DNA of 64,000 nucleotides from Amborella trichopoda (Eukaryota > Streptophyta > Magnoliopsida > Amborellales > Amborellaceae): contig NW_006494916.1 in the NCBI RefSeq assembly GCF_000471905.2, positions 3,689,862 to 3,753,861 of the forward strand, read 5' to 3'. Position 1 is the first letter of the stretch. Each line of letters starts with the position of its first letter. Under the pieces are notes generated by a model, which was not told the origin of the DNA, made no database searches, and saw only the letters and a list, made by a program, of their open reading frames with translations. Positions 23,560-31,980 of the stretch are shown here, piece by piece. The position numbers and the translations under genes are program-made.

Positions 23560-24405
23560 TATTCGTTATAGTTCTCATTAGTACGGCTCTATCGAATAGT
23601 TTTCGTTATTACCATTATGTCTGTTTCTTTCATGTCAAAACGGAAATTTAAAAAAAAAAAGACTTTACCTTTTTGTCGAATGTTGAACAACCGAATTCAA
23701 ATATTTTCGGTTGTTCAACAACGAAAAACGGGGTCAATTTCGATTTTTGAATAACCGAAAATTTTAAAAATAAAATGTTATATTATTCAAGAACCGATTG
23801 TTTTTTCTCTCTTGTGGGTCTATGTATCCTCTCTCTACCGCTCTCTCTATGTTAGATGGGTAAAAATGGTTTTTTTTTTTAACTCTCTCTCTCCCTTTTA
23901 CCGAGCGCCCCTTTTTGGGTAAGTCCATAATCCCTGAGATTTCTCCAAAATTTAGGGGCTCAAACTAGCTATTCCCCGGATTTCATCAGATAACCATGAC
24001 TTCAAAGAGGTAGAGAGAGAATCTGCCACAAAATTTCTCCTAATCTTCTAATCTCATAATCCCTAAGATTTTTCCTAAATTTAAAATTTAAGGGCTCAAA
24101 CTAGTTGTTCCCCTTTGATTTTATAGGTTAACTATGACTTTAGAGAGGTAGAAAAAAAATGCCACAAGAGAGAGAAAGCATTTTTAGGTTCTTGAAGAAC
24201 TGAAAATTTAAATTTTCTTCAAGAACTAAAATTGGTGTATTTTCATGGTTGAACAACCGAAAATACTTTGAATTCTTGTTCAACAACCAAAAAAAACAAA
24301 GTTTTTTAAAAAAATTTATGTTTTGACATGAAAAAAATGGACACAATGGTAATAACGAAAACTATTCGGTACAGCCGTAATAATGGAAACTATAATAGAT
24401 ATATA
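23560..24405. mobile_element. Foldback element with about 200-bp arms
   Basis: Left arm words tcgaatagttttcgttatta, catgtcaaaac and cggttgttcaac recur inverted on the right (taataacgaaaactattcgg, gttttgacatg, gttgaacaaccg). The centre has a direct duplication of about 130 bp (23925-24010 and 24050-24150, sharing ataatccct(g/a)agattt and gggctcaaactag). No coding region and no clear target duplication. Confidence 0.65.
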
Positions 24406-24793
24406 TATGTAATTTTTTCTGACTAATATGATATGTAATAGTATGTATTTATTATAACAAAATCCCAATCAAATTCAACTCATATTACAAAAATAATTAC
24501 TTCTTGATCAGACTCAATATTCAAATTATTATCATCTTTGTAAGTTATTCTACATTTCACGGCAATAGTTCATCATATTTATTAAAAATATATTAATTAA
24601 TTTAATATTACTAAAGCATCCAAGAGAATCCTTTGCAATTACATCCCACATTATTAAACTCTATGACGCCTATTAAGAGATGGCAACTCACCCAACTTCT
24701 ATCTTTCATTGATGTTCAAGACATAACACTAGATCGTGTGAAAAAGGTGCATCCCTTCCAACTCTATCACTTTTAATTCTTTATAAATTTACT
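24406..24793. other. AT-rich spacer
   Basis: No feature recognised between the foldback element and the LINE tail. Confidence 0.4.
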
Positions 24794-24923
24794 ATTTTTT
24801 TTTTTTGGACAAATATTAATATTTTTATTGAATACTAAAGAAATGTGGTTACAACATTAGAAATAACAAGAGAAGGTAAATAAGCACCACCCTTTGCCAA
24901 CACATCCACCATAGAAATCGCTT
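24794..24923 (-). pseudogene. L1-type LINE 3' end with poly(A) tail
   Basis: On the - strand the frame MVDVLAKGGAYLP matches the C-terminal end of the plant L1 RNase H domain (typically ..N..AD.LAK.A). It is followed by a short 3' UTR and then a T-run on the + strand (24794-24806), that is, a poly(A) tail. The rest of the same domain lies about 2 kb away at 26924-27225, so the LINE is split by an insertion. Confidence 0.6.
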
Positions 24924-26923
24924 AACGACAATGATTTAAAAATCGGCGAGTCGCAACGGACTCGCCCGAGTTGGTACGGGAATCAATAACCCCGTTTCAC
25001 AACAGGGGAATCGATAACCCCATTTCATGATAATGATTTAAAAAAATCGACAAGTCGCAACAGACTCGCCGGAGTCGGTACAAGAATCGATAACGTACGG
25101 GAATTGATAATCCCGTTTTGACGACAATGATTTAAAAATCGACGAGTCACAACGGACAACAATGATTTAAAAATCGACTGGTTGCAACGGACTCGCCCGA
25201 GTCGGTACGCGAACCGATAACCCCGTGCCGATTACTTTGTAAAACCGGGAATCGCCTGGTTTTAGAACAAAACCATCGGTATGATGCAAATCGCTGATTC
25301 TCAATAATATATGCCAATTCTCAATAATATGTGGGGAACTGATAACCCCATGCCGATTACTTTGTAAAATCGGACGATTATGAAGCAAATCGCTGATTCT
25401 CAATAATATGTGCCAATTCTCAATAATATGTGGGGAACCGCGTGCCGATTACTTTGTAAAACCAGGTGTTCTCAATAATATGTGGGGAACCGATAACCCC
25501 GTGCCCATTATAACGCAAATCGTTGATTCTCAATAATACGTGCCAATTCTCAATAATATGTTTTAGAACAAAACCACCGGTATGACGCAAATCATTGATT
25601 CTCAATAATATGTGCCGATTCTCAATAATATGTGCCAATTCTCAATAATATGGTATGACGCAAACCATTGATTCTCAATAATATGTGCCGATTCTCAATA
25701 ATATGTTCCAATTCTCAATAATATGTGGCGACACGTGACAAACCTTCATCCCTATTGACCATATGTGTCGGCAAACCTTCAACCTGCCCACAATGCCCCC
25801 ACGCCTTCATGCATGCGCTTAGATGTATGTGACAAAGCCATTTATATGTATAAATGTAATTCTCATTTTTCGGATGTAGGATAATTCCCACAAACAGTGC
25901 ATCAAATTAATACAGTTGAATAAGTATTATTAATATAGAAACTTTATACATATGTCATGATGTGGCTTTATTGTTATCACTCATACTTACCTCTTTCACG
26001 TTTGAGGTTTGAATCTACATGTAATTTTATTTAAGTTTTGTTGTAAAAAAAAGCAGAAAATAAAGTTTTTTTTTTTTTTTAAAAAGAAAGTTTATTCCAT
26101 TTGAAATCTCTATATTTCTACTAACAATCTCTTTTACTAAATTTATTCTAGAAATCTAAAATATTAAAATTTTGAAAAATTAAAATGTTATTTCGAAAAT
26201 TGGTACACATGATAATAATTTATATATTGATAACCAAATCTTTTATTTTATTTATTAATTTTTATATTATAAATCATGTAATGTACTATTTTTCTTACAG
26301 TTATCAATAATACATTTTAAATTTGATGATATTATAAAATATTTGGGATTTGTTATTATTTGTAAAATAAAATAATTATAAAATGTAAACCAACAATTTT
26401 AATTTCAATATATAATATTATAGTTAGTTAGGTTGCAATAATTTTGGATTATAGTTTGTTAGGTTGTAATAATTTGACATTTTTTAGCGGATTAGGGTTT
26501 TTCGCCAATTCGAGATTTTAGTGACCATTTTTTCATCGATTTAGTCTACTCTTTATTGTAGTCCATGTATGATTATATATTTTGTCCATGATAATTTTAT
26601 GATTTTTCTTTTGTGTAATGTAAATTTAATAGTTAACATAAGTTTATACTGGAAAAGAACATCTCAATATTCACAAATTGATGAAAAAAATGAAAGTTAA
26701 CAATGTAGTACCACATTTCTTATTGGATTCCTAAAAAACAACATTTATAATGAATTTTAATAATTTTTTTAGATTTTTTTTAAAGCTTAATCCTTCCGAG
26801 TCGGCTAAATCCCGATCCGAATCGCCGATTTACCGATCCGGATGGGTTGTTGGAGTGCCCGATCAGGGGTACCATCCATTTTTTAACCCACTGATTCACG
26901 ATAAACATGAGAGAAAGGTCACG
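24924..26923. mobile_element. Two-kb insertion splitting the LINE
   Basis: The LINE RNase H frame stops at 24903-24923 and resumes at 26924-26944. Those two 21-bp segments are near-identical (catccacca-agaa-t--ctt, three differences), as expected for a target duplication. The left part has repeated copies of caatgatttaaaaatcg (24928, 25037, 25122, 25157), a motif reminiscent of hAT ends. A tandem-repeat block (25180-25735) and AT-rich DNA follow, with gccgatttaccgatccgg near the right. No transposase or RT was recognised, so its class is open. Confidence 0.5.
25180..25735. repeat. Complex tandem repeat (ttctcaataatatgtgcc unit)
   Basis: The 19-21-bp unit ttctcaataatatgtgcc(a/g) appears more than ten times. 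It alternates with blocks containing accgataaccccgtgccgat, ttactttgtaaaacc and gaacaaaaccaccggtatga. The - strand frames at 25403-25167 and 25638-25420 are read-throughs of this repeat (repeated HIIENWHILLRI-like words), not genes. Confidence 0.8.
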
Positions 26924-27225
26924 CATCCACCACAGAATTCACTTCACGATAAACATGAGAGAAAGAATCCGATATGAAGGAAAACAAGTCCATAATTCGT
27001 AATCATAAAAGCCGCAGTTCCCATAGGACACATTGTTCCTTATTACACCACCTAATCACATTCAGGGAATCCCTTTCTAACCAGCAGTTGTTGCCACAAT
27101 TTCTATCAATAAGAATCTTCAAACCATGGAGTAGCGCACTAAGCTCAGCAAAATTTGCGGTTACAAATAGTTCTTTCTTTGATGCCTATTTAGAACAATA
27201 TATGATCCACCCAAGTTAAAACACT
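26924..27225 (-). pseudogene. L1-type LINE RNase H domain fragment
   Basis: On the - strand: NFAELSALLHGLKILIDR, then WLERDSLNVIR and, after a stop, FSHVYREVNSVVDA. These match the plant L1 RNase H order A-E-x-x-A-L-x-x-G-L, x-E-S-D-S (here ERDS) and H-V-x-R-E-x-N-x-x-A-D. The S of ESDS is changed and stops are present, so it is dead. A 47-bp local duplication around 26894-26966 repeats the HVYRE segment. Confidence 0.65.
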
Positions 27226-27974
27226 TTGCCCTTCTTTCTCCTTTGTCATTACAATAATGACAACTTTTTTTTTTTATTCATTTATTGAAATAACAGTTTG
27301 AGCCAATATTTGGACAAATGGAATGAAGCATCATCAAAATTTCACCATAAAAGAATTATTGGTATGATGGGTGTAAGAAATGTTCCAAAGCTATATTCCA
27401 AATAATAAAAGGAGAATTCATTTGCATATCTTGGCAAGCAACAAATGATAAGCTAACCAAAAAGTATTATCACTACCAGAATTGTTTTTTACCATATAAA
27501 ATCTTTTCAAATATTTATATAACTAAATTACATTTTTAAGAACAATTTTGTCACAGATATGTTTATCGAAGATGGGGAATATTCTTCCTTGAGAATCACA
27601 ATTTTTAACAAGATATAGAGCAACTAACAGACATTTCTATAGATTAAGTTCAACAGATTGTGGAGGAGGTATGCTATATTCTATTTCCCCCCTTTTTTCC
27701 GGATACAAATTTAATTTTACCCTTTTCTCAATTTATGATCCCTAACTATAACATGTTATTAAACTACAGGGAGAAAGAGGACACAATAAAAAACTTTATC
27801 AACATATTGAAAAAATAGAGCGTGGTATGTGTTCTAAAAATTTGTATGGGATTATGAGAAGCAAGTACACAGCAACATCAAAACGTCTTACAGTTAAATT
27901 TACCATTAAGGAAAGCACTACATAAACTAATGTTTACCGTTGACATATTGATCTCTCTCCCGCTATATATATAC
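27226..27974. other. Intergenic sequence
   Basis: No further LINE reading frame could be followed upstream of the RNase H fragment. No gene or repeat partner recognised. Confidence 0.4.
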
Positions 27975-27978
27975 ATAT

Positions 27979-28155
27979 GGAAAAAGTTTGGGTGAGCCCA
28001 CTAGCTCACAAGAAAATATAAACCCAACATCCCATATTGAATCCAAATCATTGGAAATTTGGAGCTTGTATACATAAAAAATAGGTAAGTATTCGAAAAA
28101 TTTCAAAAAAATAGTTTACATAAAATAAATCCACCACAATACCCCCAAAATTTTT
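27979..28155 (+). repeat. Repeat family 4, partial copy
   Basis: Shares its start with 28683 onward: words cactagctcac / cactagctcat, atataa(a/g)cccaac and cccatattgaat in the same order. It is cut short by the family-2 MITE at 28157. Confidence 0.55.
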
Positions 28156-28156
28156 T

Positions 28157-28648
28157 GGGAAAGGTTTCTATGTTTCCCCTATAGCATATAAGTTTTGTCC
28201 ACCCCCTACCATCCAGCCGTCCAATTTTGATCAAGAGAGTCACTCGTTGTTTGATCTTAGATCCGACGTCATTTTTTTTATACAAATTATATAAATATGA
28301 AATTTAGTACGTGTCATCTTCTCATTGGGGCGCACCTATAAAAAATATTAAAAATAATTTTTCGATAAAATATAATGATAAAAATACCCTTTAAAAATTT
28401 CAAGGGTATTTTGATCATTTTATTTCACTGAAAATATTTTCTTAGTATTTTTCACTAGTGCGAATTTAATAGAGGGATGGACCTCCAAAATTTGGTGTCA
28501 AAATAATTTATAGAAAAATAATTAAAAATAAAATAGTGTATAGACATGACATTGTGATTGGAGCAATCTTAGCCCTCCATTCAGAATGGACGGTTGGATA
28601 AGGGGGAAGATAGAACTTCTATGTTGTAGGGGAAGCATAGAAAGCTTG

Positions 28649-28650
<2 letters not shown>
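28157..28650 (-). mobile_element. MITE family 2, copy 2 (uninterrupted)
   Basis: The inverse of 18208-19236 without the nested element: aaggtttctatgtttcccct, gatcttagatccgacgtc, a central hairpin (aaatacccttt / aagggtattttgatcat), cactagtgcgaa and catagaaagcttgcc. It serves as the empty-site reference for the TA-flanked insertion in copy 1. Confidence 0.7.

Positions 28651-28682
<32 letters not shown>
28651..28682. repeat. (TA)n microsatellite
   Basis: About 16 uninterrupted TA units directly abutting the end of MITE family 2 copy 2. Confidence 0.95.
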
Positions 28683-28686
<4 letters not shown>

Positions 28687-28963
28687 CTGGGGTTAGCACA
28701 CTAGCTCATATGAACATATAAGCCCAACGGCCCATATTGAATATGGGCCGATCTGACGATCACGGATGTCCGATAATGTTTGAATTTTATTTATTTTTCT
28801 ACAAATTTAAATTACTTGAAATTTTAGGTGTGTGTTTTTCTCATCAAGTTGTACCTAATAAAAATGTAAAACAAATTATTCGCAAAAAACAAAATGACCA
28901 AAATACCTTCCGAAATTTTTCGGGGGAATTTTGGTTAATTTATTTCATGTAAAATATTTTTTT
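28683..28963 (+). repeat. Repeat family 4, left part
   Basis: Begins with the family-4 words, contains catattgaatatgggccgat (a short palindrome) and gaaattttaggtgtgtgttt. The latter is found inverted at 29450-29510 on the other side of the GC-rich block, so the block at 28964-29440 appears to sit inside this element. Confidence 0.5.
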
Positions 28964-28965
28964 GA

Positions 28966-28986
28966 TAACCATTGAGCTACTTCCGC
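28966..28986 (-). tRNA. Truncated tRNA 5' end (glycine-like, organellar type)
   Basis: The - strand reads GCGGAAGTAGCTCAATGGTTA, which matches the acceptor 5' strand, the TAGCTCA D-arm start and the D-loop GG of bacterial-type tRNAs, most like tRNA-Gly. It is cut off at the edge of the GC-rich block, so only the first 21 nt remain and no anticodon can be read. The identity as glycine is tentative. Confidence 0.4.
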
Positions 28987-29213
28987 GTTCAGTGGTCAAT
29001 TATAATTAGTGTACAAAATGACTCTTCGCTTGGCTCGACTCTTTAAGCTACCTGGACCCGCAGTGTGACTTATAAAACAGCTCCGCCAGTAGCACTCACA
29101 TAGCGAGTCCAGGCGGTCTAATCCGCTATAAGTAGAGGACCCGTCCTTAACAGATCTTTCAATGGCACAGCTAAAAGCGCTTTAGCTTTGCTCAATACCG
29201 GTATGCGACGCTC

Positions 29214-29265
29214 CCCGACCCGACCCCCGTTACCCCCTTACTGGGGTAACGGGGGTCGGGTCGGG
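29214..29265. repeat. Perfect GC-rich hairpin, 23-bp arms, 6-nt loop
   Basis: The left arm 29214-29236 (cccgacccgac...ttacccc) is exactly complementary to 29243-29265, with loop cttact. The right arm is followed by another gggtcgggt / taacggg partial repeat to 29277. No T-run follows, so it is not an obvious bacterial terminator. Confidence 0.9.
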
Positions 29266-29519
29266 TCGGGTAACGGGAATCACGGCAAAGAGAGTAAGGC
29301 GCTTTAGCAAATTAATGCAAGCGCTTTAGATTATTAACAGCCAAGCCAAAGCAGCTATAGCTGCGCTCTTTTGCGTACGCATATTTTTATAGAACACAAC
29401 AGACGTAGTACTCGCCTACAACCACAAGAACTTTGTGGTTTTTTTTGAAGATTTATCTATTTTTTATAAACACACACCTAAAATTTAAATGATTTGGATA
29501 TATAGAAAAAAAAAATCAA

Positions 29520-30340
29520 TTATTACCGGACACAGTGATGCAACATATGCATCCTAATATGGGTGACAGATGCAGAGAATGGTATGAAAATATCATTATG
29601 GAAACAAGTTCGGTATTCATAGTTCACCATTACCAAAATAATAATACAGAAATAGCATACTCTAAATTCCAAATAAAAAAGGTTATATCTTATAGAGAAT
29701 GAGGACTAGATCCTTTAAAACCAAAGGTCATCAATACGAAAGGATTTAAAATTAAATCTTATCACTGTTTCGAATACATAAAGGCTTGGGATGAAGTCTT
29801 TTCATACCAGAATACAAAAATTTCATATAATTGGTATATTCAGTTTAAAATAACTGAGTCAAATGAGTTCCCAAATTGGTTTAAAATTGGTTATCTATAT
29901 GGGGATCAACAAATCAAATTCTACCAACATAACTACAAATTTCATAGAGAAAATTCTTTGATTATAATAGTCAAAGTCTTAAAAGAGACTATAACAGTGA
30001 TGATTGTGCAGGAATTGAATTTTCTTCAAAATAAAAAAAATTCACAGAGGGATCAGAACGACTCCATCTTTATCCAAGACACGTATCCTAGAAAAACGAC
30101 AGTCAGTGTAGCCACTACCTGTTTTTCACTGTAGCCACTACCGACAGAATCTACTTTTCACTATAGAAGATAAGCATCTTTGAAAGTCACTGTAGCCACT
30201 ACCGATAGAATCTTCTTTTCACTATAGAAGATAAGCATCTTTGAAAAAGCTGTCGGTGCGGATTTAAAAGGAGGAAGGCTCCTTTCATTTAGAGATCCGA
30301 AGTTTTCTGAGTTTTAAGTATTAAGTGGTGTGCTCTCTCT
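29520..30340 (+). pseudogene. Possible endogenous pararetrovirus (caulimovirid) remnant: ORF end plus promoter
   Basis: From about 29534 to 30132 one + strand frame stays open apart from one stop. The predicted chain is aromatic- and lysine-rich in a way I associate with polyprotein regions of endogenous caulimovirid elements. This is a recollection, not a match I could test. After it come a duplicated 60-bp block (30127-30246) and a TATA-like tttaaaagg at 30264-30272, then a leader beginning near 30295. That gene-end/promoter/leader order would fit such an element. It is incomplete, interrupted and followed by a gap. An unclassified repeat is the alternative. Confidence 0.3.
30127..30246 (+). 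repeat. Tandem 60-bp duplication upstream of a TATA-like box
   Basis: Two near-identical units, each with cactgtagccactaccga, ttcactatagaagataagca and tctttgaaa. A partial third unit precedes them near 30103. Duplicated upstream elements are common in viral and LTR promoters. Confidence 0.8.
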
Positions 30341-30347
30341 CTCTCTC

Positions 30348-30530
30348 NNNNNNNNNNNNNNNNNNNNNNNNNNNNNNNNNNNNNNNNNNNNNNNNNNNNN
30401 NNNNNNNNNNNNNNNNNNNNNNNNNNNNNNNNNNNNNNNNNNNNNNNNNNNNNNNNNNNNNNNNNNNNNNNNNNNNNNNNNNNNNNNNNNNNNNNNNNNN
30501 NNNNNNNNNNNNNNNNNNNNNNNNNNNNNN
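30348..30530. other. Assembly gap (183 N)
   Basis: Unknown bases directly after a CT microsatellite; the assembly broke in the simple repeat. Confidence 0.99.
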
Positions 30531-30700
30531 ATATGATTGTTTATGGAACATCTAGATGTCTCATTTTGGGAGGAATGAAATTTGATTTTGGGTGTAGATA
30601 ATATGAGTGATTATGGACCATCTAAATGTTTCATTTTGGGAGGCATGACATTAGAACTTTTAACTTGACTTCTCATTTTAGGAGACATAATATTTGATGT
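30531..30700 (+). repeat. Tandem repeat, period about 70 bp
   Basis: ttatgga(a/c)catcta(g/a)atg followed by tcattttgggagg(a/c)atga occurs at 30541 and 30611. A weaker third unit (tctcattttaggagacata) is near 30670. It may continue into the gap. Confidence 0.65.
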
Positions 30701-30883
30701 TTTACATGTTTTTAGTATGACATTAGAGTTTATACTTACTTTTGTTTTTTTTTTTAATACAAACATATTGATATTTCCCAATATAATATTTAAATTTAGA
30801 TATGTTGATTCTTTAATTAATTAATAAAAATATTTTTCTCCTTTAAATTTAAATTAAAAAAAAATTTATATAAGGTTGGAAAA

Positions 30884-31211
30884 GTTTATATAAGGTTGTA
30901 TTAAGGTGCACCAAAAAACTAATTGGAAAACGATGTTTTGATGTTGAAAAGCTCTCTAGTGGATCATCTCGCCATTTGAAATGAAATGTATGGAGATTAA
31001 AAAAAAAAAAGATATCGAGTCTCATAAATAATGTATTTTACAATATATTATCTGGACCGTCTATTTTCAAGAATTACGTATGTTTATAGATCTACTTGAT
31101 TTGAACTATTTTTAGAATTATAATTAGAGATAAAAAAGGGACTTTCATGCTATCCTAAGAAATTTTTACAAGAAAATTACATATTGCAATAGAATTTAGA
31201 GGTGTGCCTTA
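30884..31211 (+). repeat. Family-1 MITE, copy D (degraded ends)
   Basis: Follows copy C: gttttgatgttgaaaagctc, gatcatctcgcca, ggaccgtctattttcaaga, tagatctacttgatttgaac, aatttagaggtg. The central short palindrome is damaged. Confidence 0.65.
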
Positions 31212-31212
31212 T

Positions 31213-31790
31213 TTTAAAGTTTATATAGAGTCGAGGTTCTAAACAATCAAATTGGAGCCTACCTCAACAATTTCACTATAAAATGTTGTTTTGATGCCAA
31301 ATATCCTCAATTGATCAACTTGACATCAAGATGCATGGACATTAGAGAAAAAAAAAGAACAGAACAAAAAACAGAAGTAGGATTTTATGTTTTGAAAATA
31401 GTGCATTTTGTAATGTATTTTTTGACTGTCAATGTTCAAGATTTTTTTTTTTTTAAAAAAAGGTTAGGGTCGTGGTGATAGGGCACCCGCACTCATTTAC
31501 CACATTGTAATATCTATTTCTACCACGGACATCCCCAATTAAAACTTTCAAAATGTAACTCCCTAATTTATTGAAAAAATGGATACAGTCCTATCTTCTC
31601 CATTGGATTACCCAAAAACAAAAAAATTTCAAGATTTTTAATTTTTTTTATAAATCTTGAAGCCTTAAATTTTATGATTAAAAATAAAAATATATTTTAA
31701 AACTATTACAAAAATTTCCACGTTTCTCTATGCTATTAGAAGGTGCGCTGTACTTTGATTGTTTGGAGCCACGGCTCTATACAAAAGGGA
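31213..31790 (+). repeat. Family-3 MITE just upstream of the TMEM8-like gene
   Basis: The left end aagtttatatagagtcgagg and right end ttggagccacggctctatac are inverse to each other, as in 19641-20155. It is interrupted by the insertion at 31447-31627. Its right end lies only about 190 bp from the gene's start codon, so it probably forms part of the promoter region. Confidence 0.65.
31447..31627 (-). mobile_element. SINE-like retroposed insertion, 181 bp
   Basis: A perfect 12-bp duplication ttcaagattttt (31435-31446 and 31628-31639) brackets the insert. The family-3 copy at 19641-20155 shows the uninterrupted site (tttcaagattttcaag). On the - strand the insert ends in A-rich sequence (the + strand T/A run at 31441-31461). 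These are marks of target-primed reverse transcription. No clear A/B boxes were seen, so the SINE class is open. Confidence 0.65.
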
Positions 31791-31980
31791 TGCTCCTCAA
31801 AGGAAAGATATATTCATTTCACAAAGGTCTAGGATTTTCTCCCACGATCGTCTCTCTGTTCATCTCCCGTACTGATACAGAAATAGATATTCTGATTAGC
31901 CGTGGAATACTTTTCTTTTCTTTTCTTTGAACCTCTTCAGTCGCCTTTGAATTCTCTTTCTACTTGAATATTCCCCCACA
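31791..31980 (+). promoter_or_regulatory. Presumed promoter / 5' UTR of the TMEM8-like gene
   Basis: The 190 bp between the family-3 MITE and the start codon is pyrimidine-rich (cttttcttttcttttctttg at 31910-31929), as in many plant 5' UTRs. No clear TATA box is visible in unique sequence. The transcription start cannot be placed from sequence alone. Confidence 0.35.

Larger units (their letters stand above)
28964..29440 (-). other. GC-rich foreign-looking block, possibly organellar (NUMT-like)
   Basis: This roughly 475-bp block stands out in base composition from the AT-rich DNA around it. It starts, on the - strand reading out of the block, with the first 21 nt of a tRNA of bacterial/organellar type. 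It also contains a perfect hairpin of 23-bp arms (29214-29265), several gcgctttagc words (29187, 29299, 29319) and a ctatagctgcg motif. There are no useful open frames. Short inverted GC-rich repeats between genes are usual in green-algal organelle DNA and in some plant mitochondrial DNA. Origin is inferred, not shown. Arms of repeat family 4 lie on both sides. Confidence 0.4.

Noticed and set aside
25167-25638. Repetitive - strand peptides resembling a repeat protein
   Set aside because: Direct translation of a DNA tandem array; frames break between units and no start context is credible.
24903-26944. CRISPR-like array suspected from short spaced repeats
   Set aside because: Units are interleaved, variable and separated by other repeats rather than unique equal-length spacers; the context is eukaryotic.
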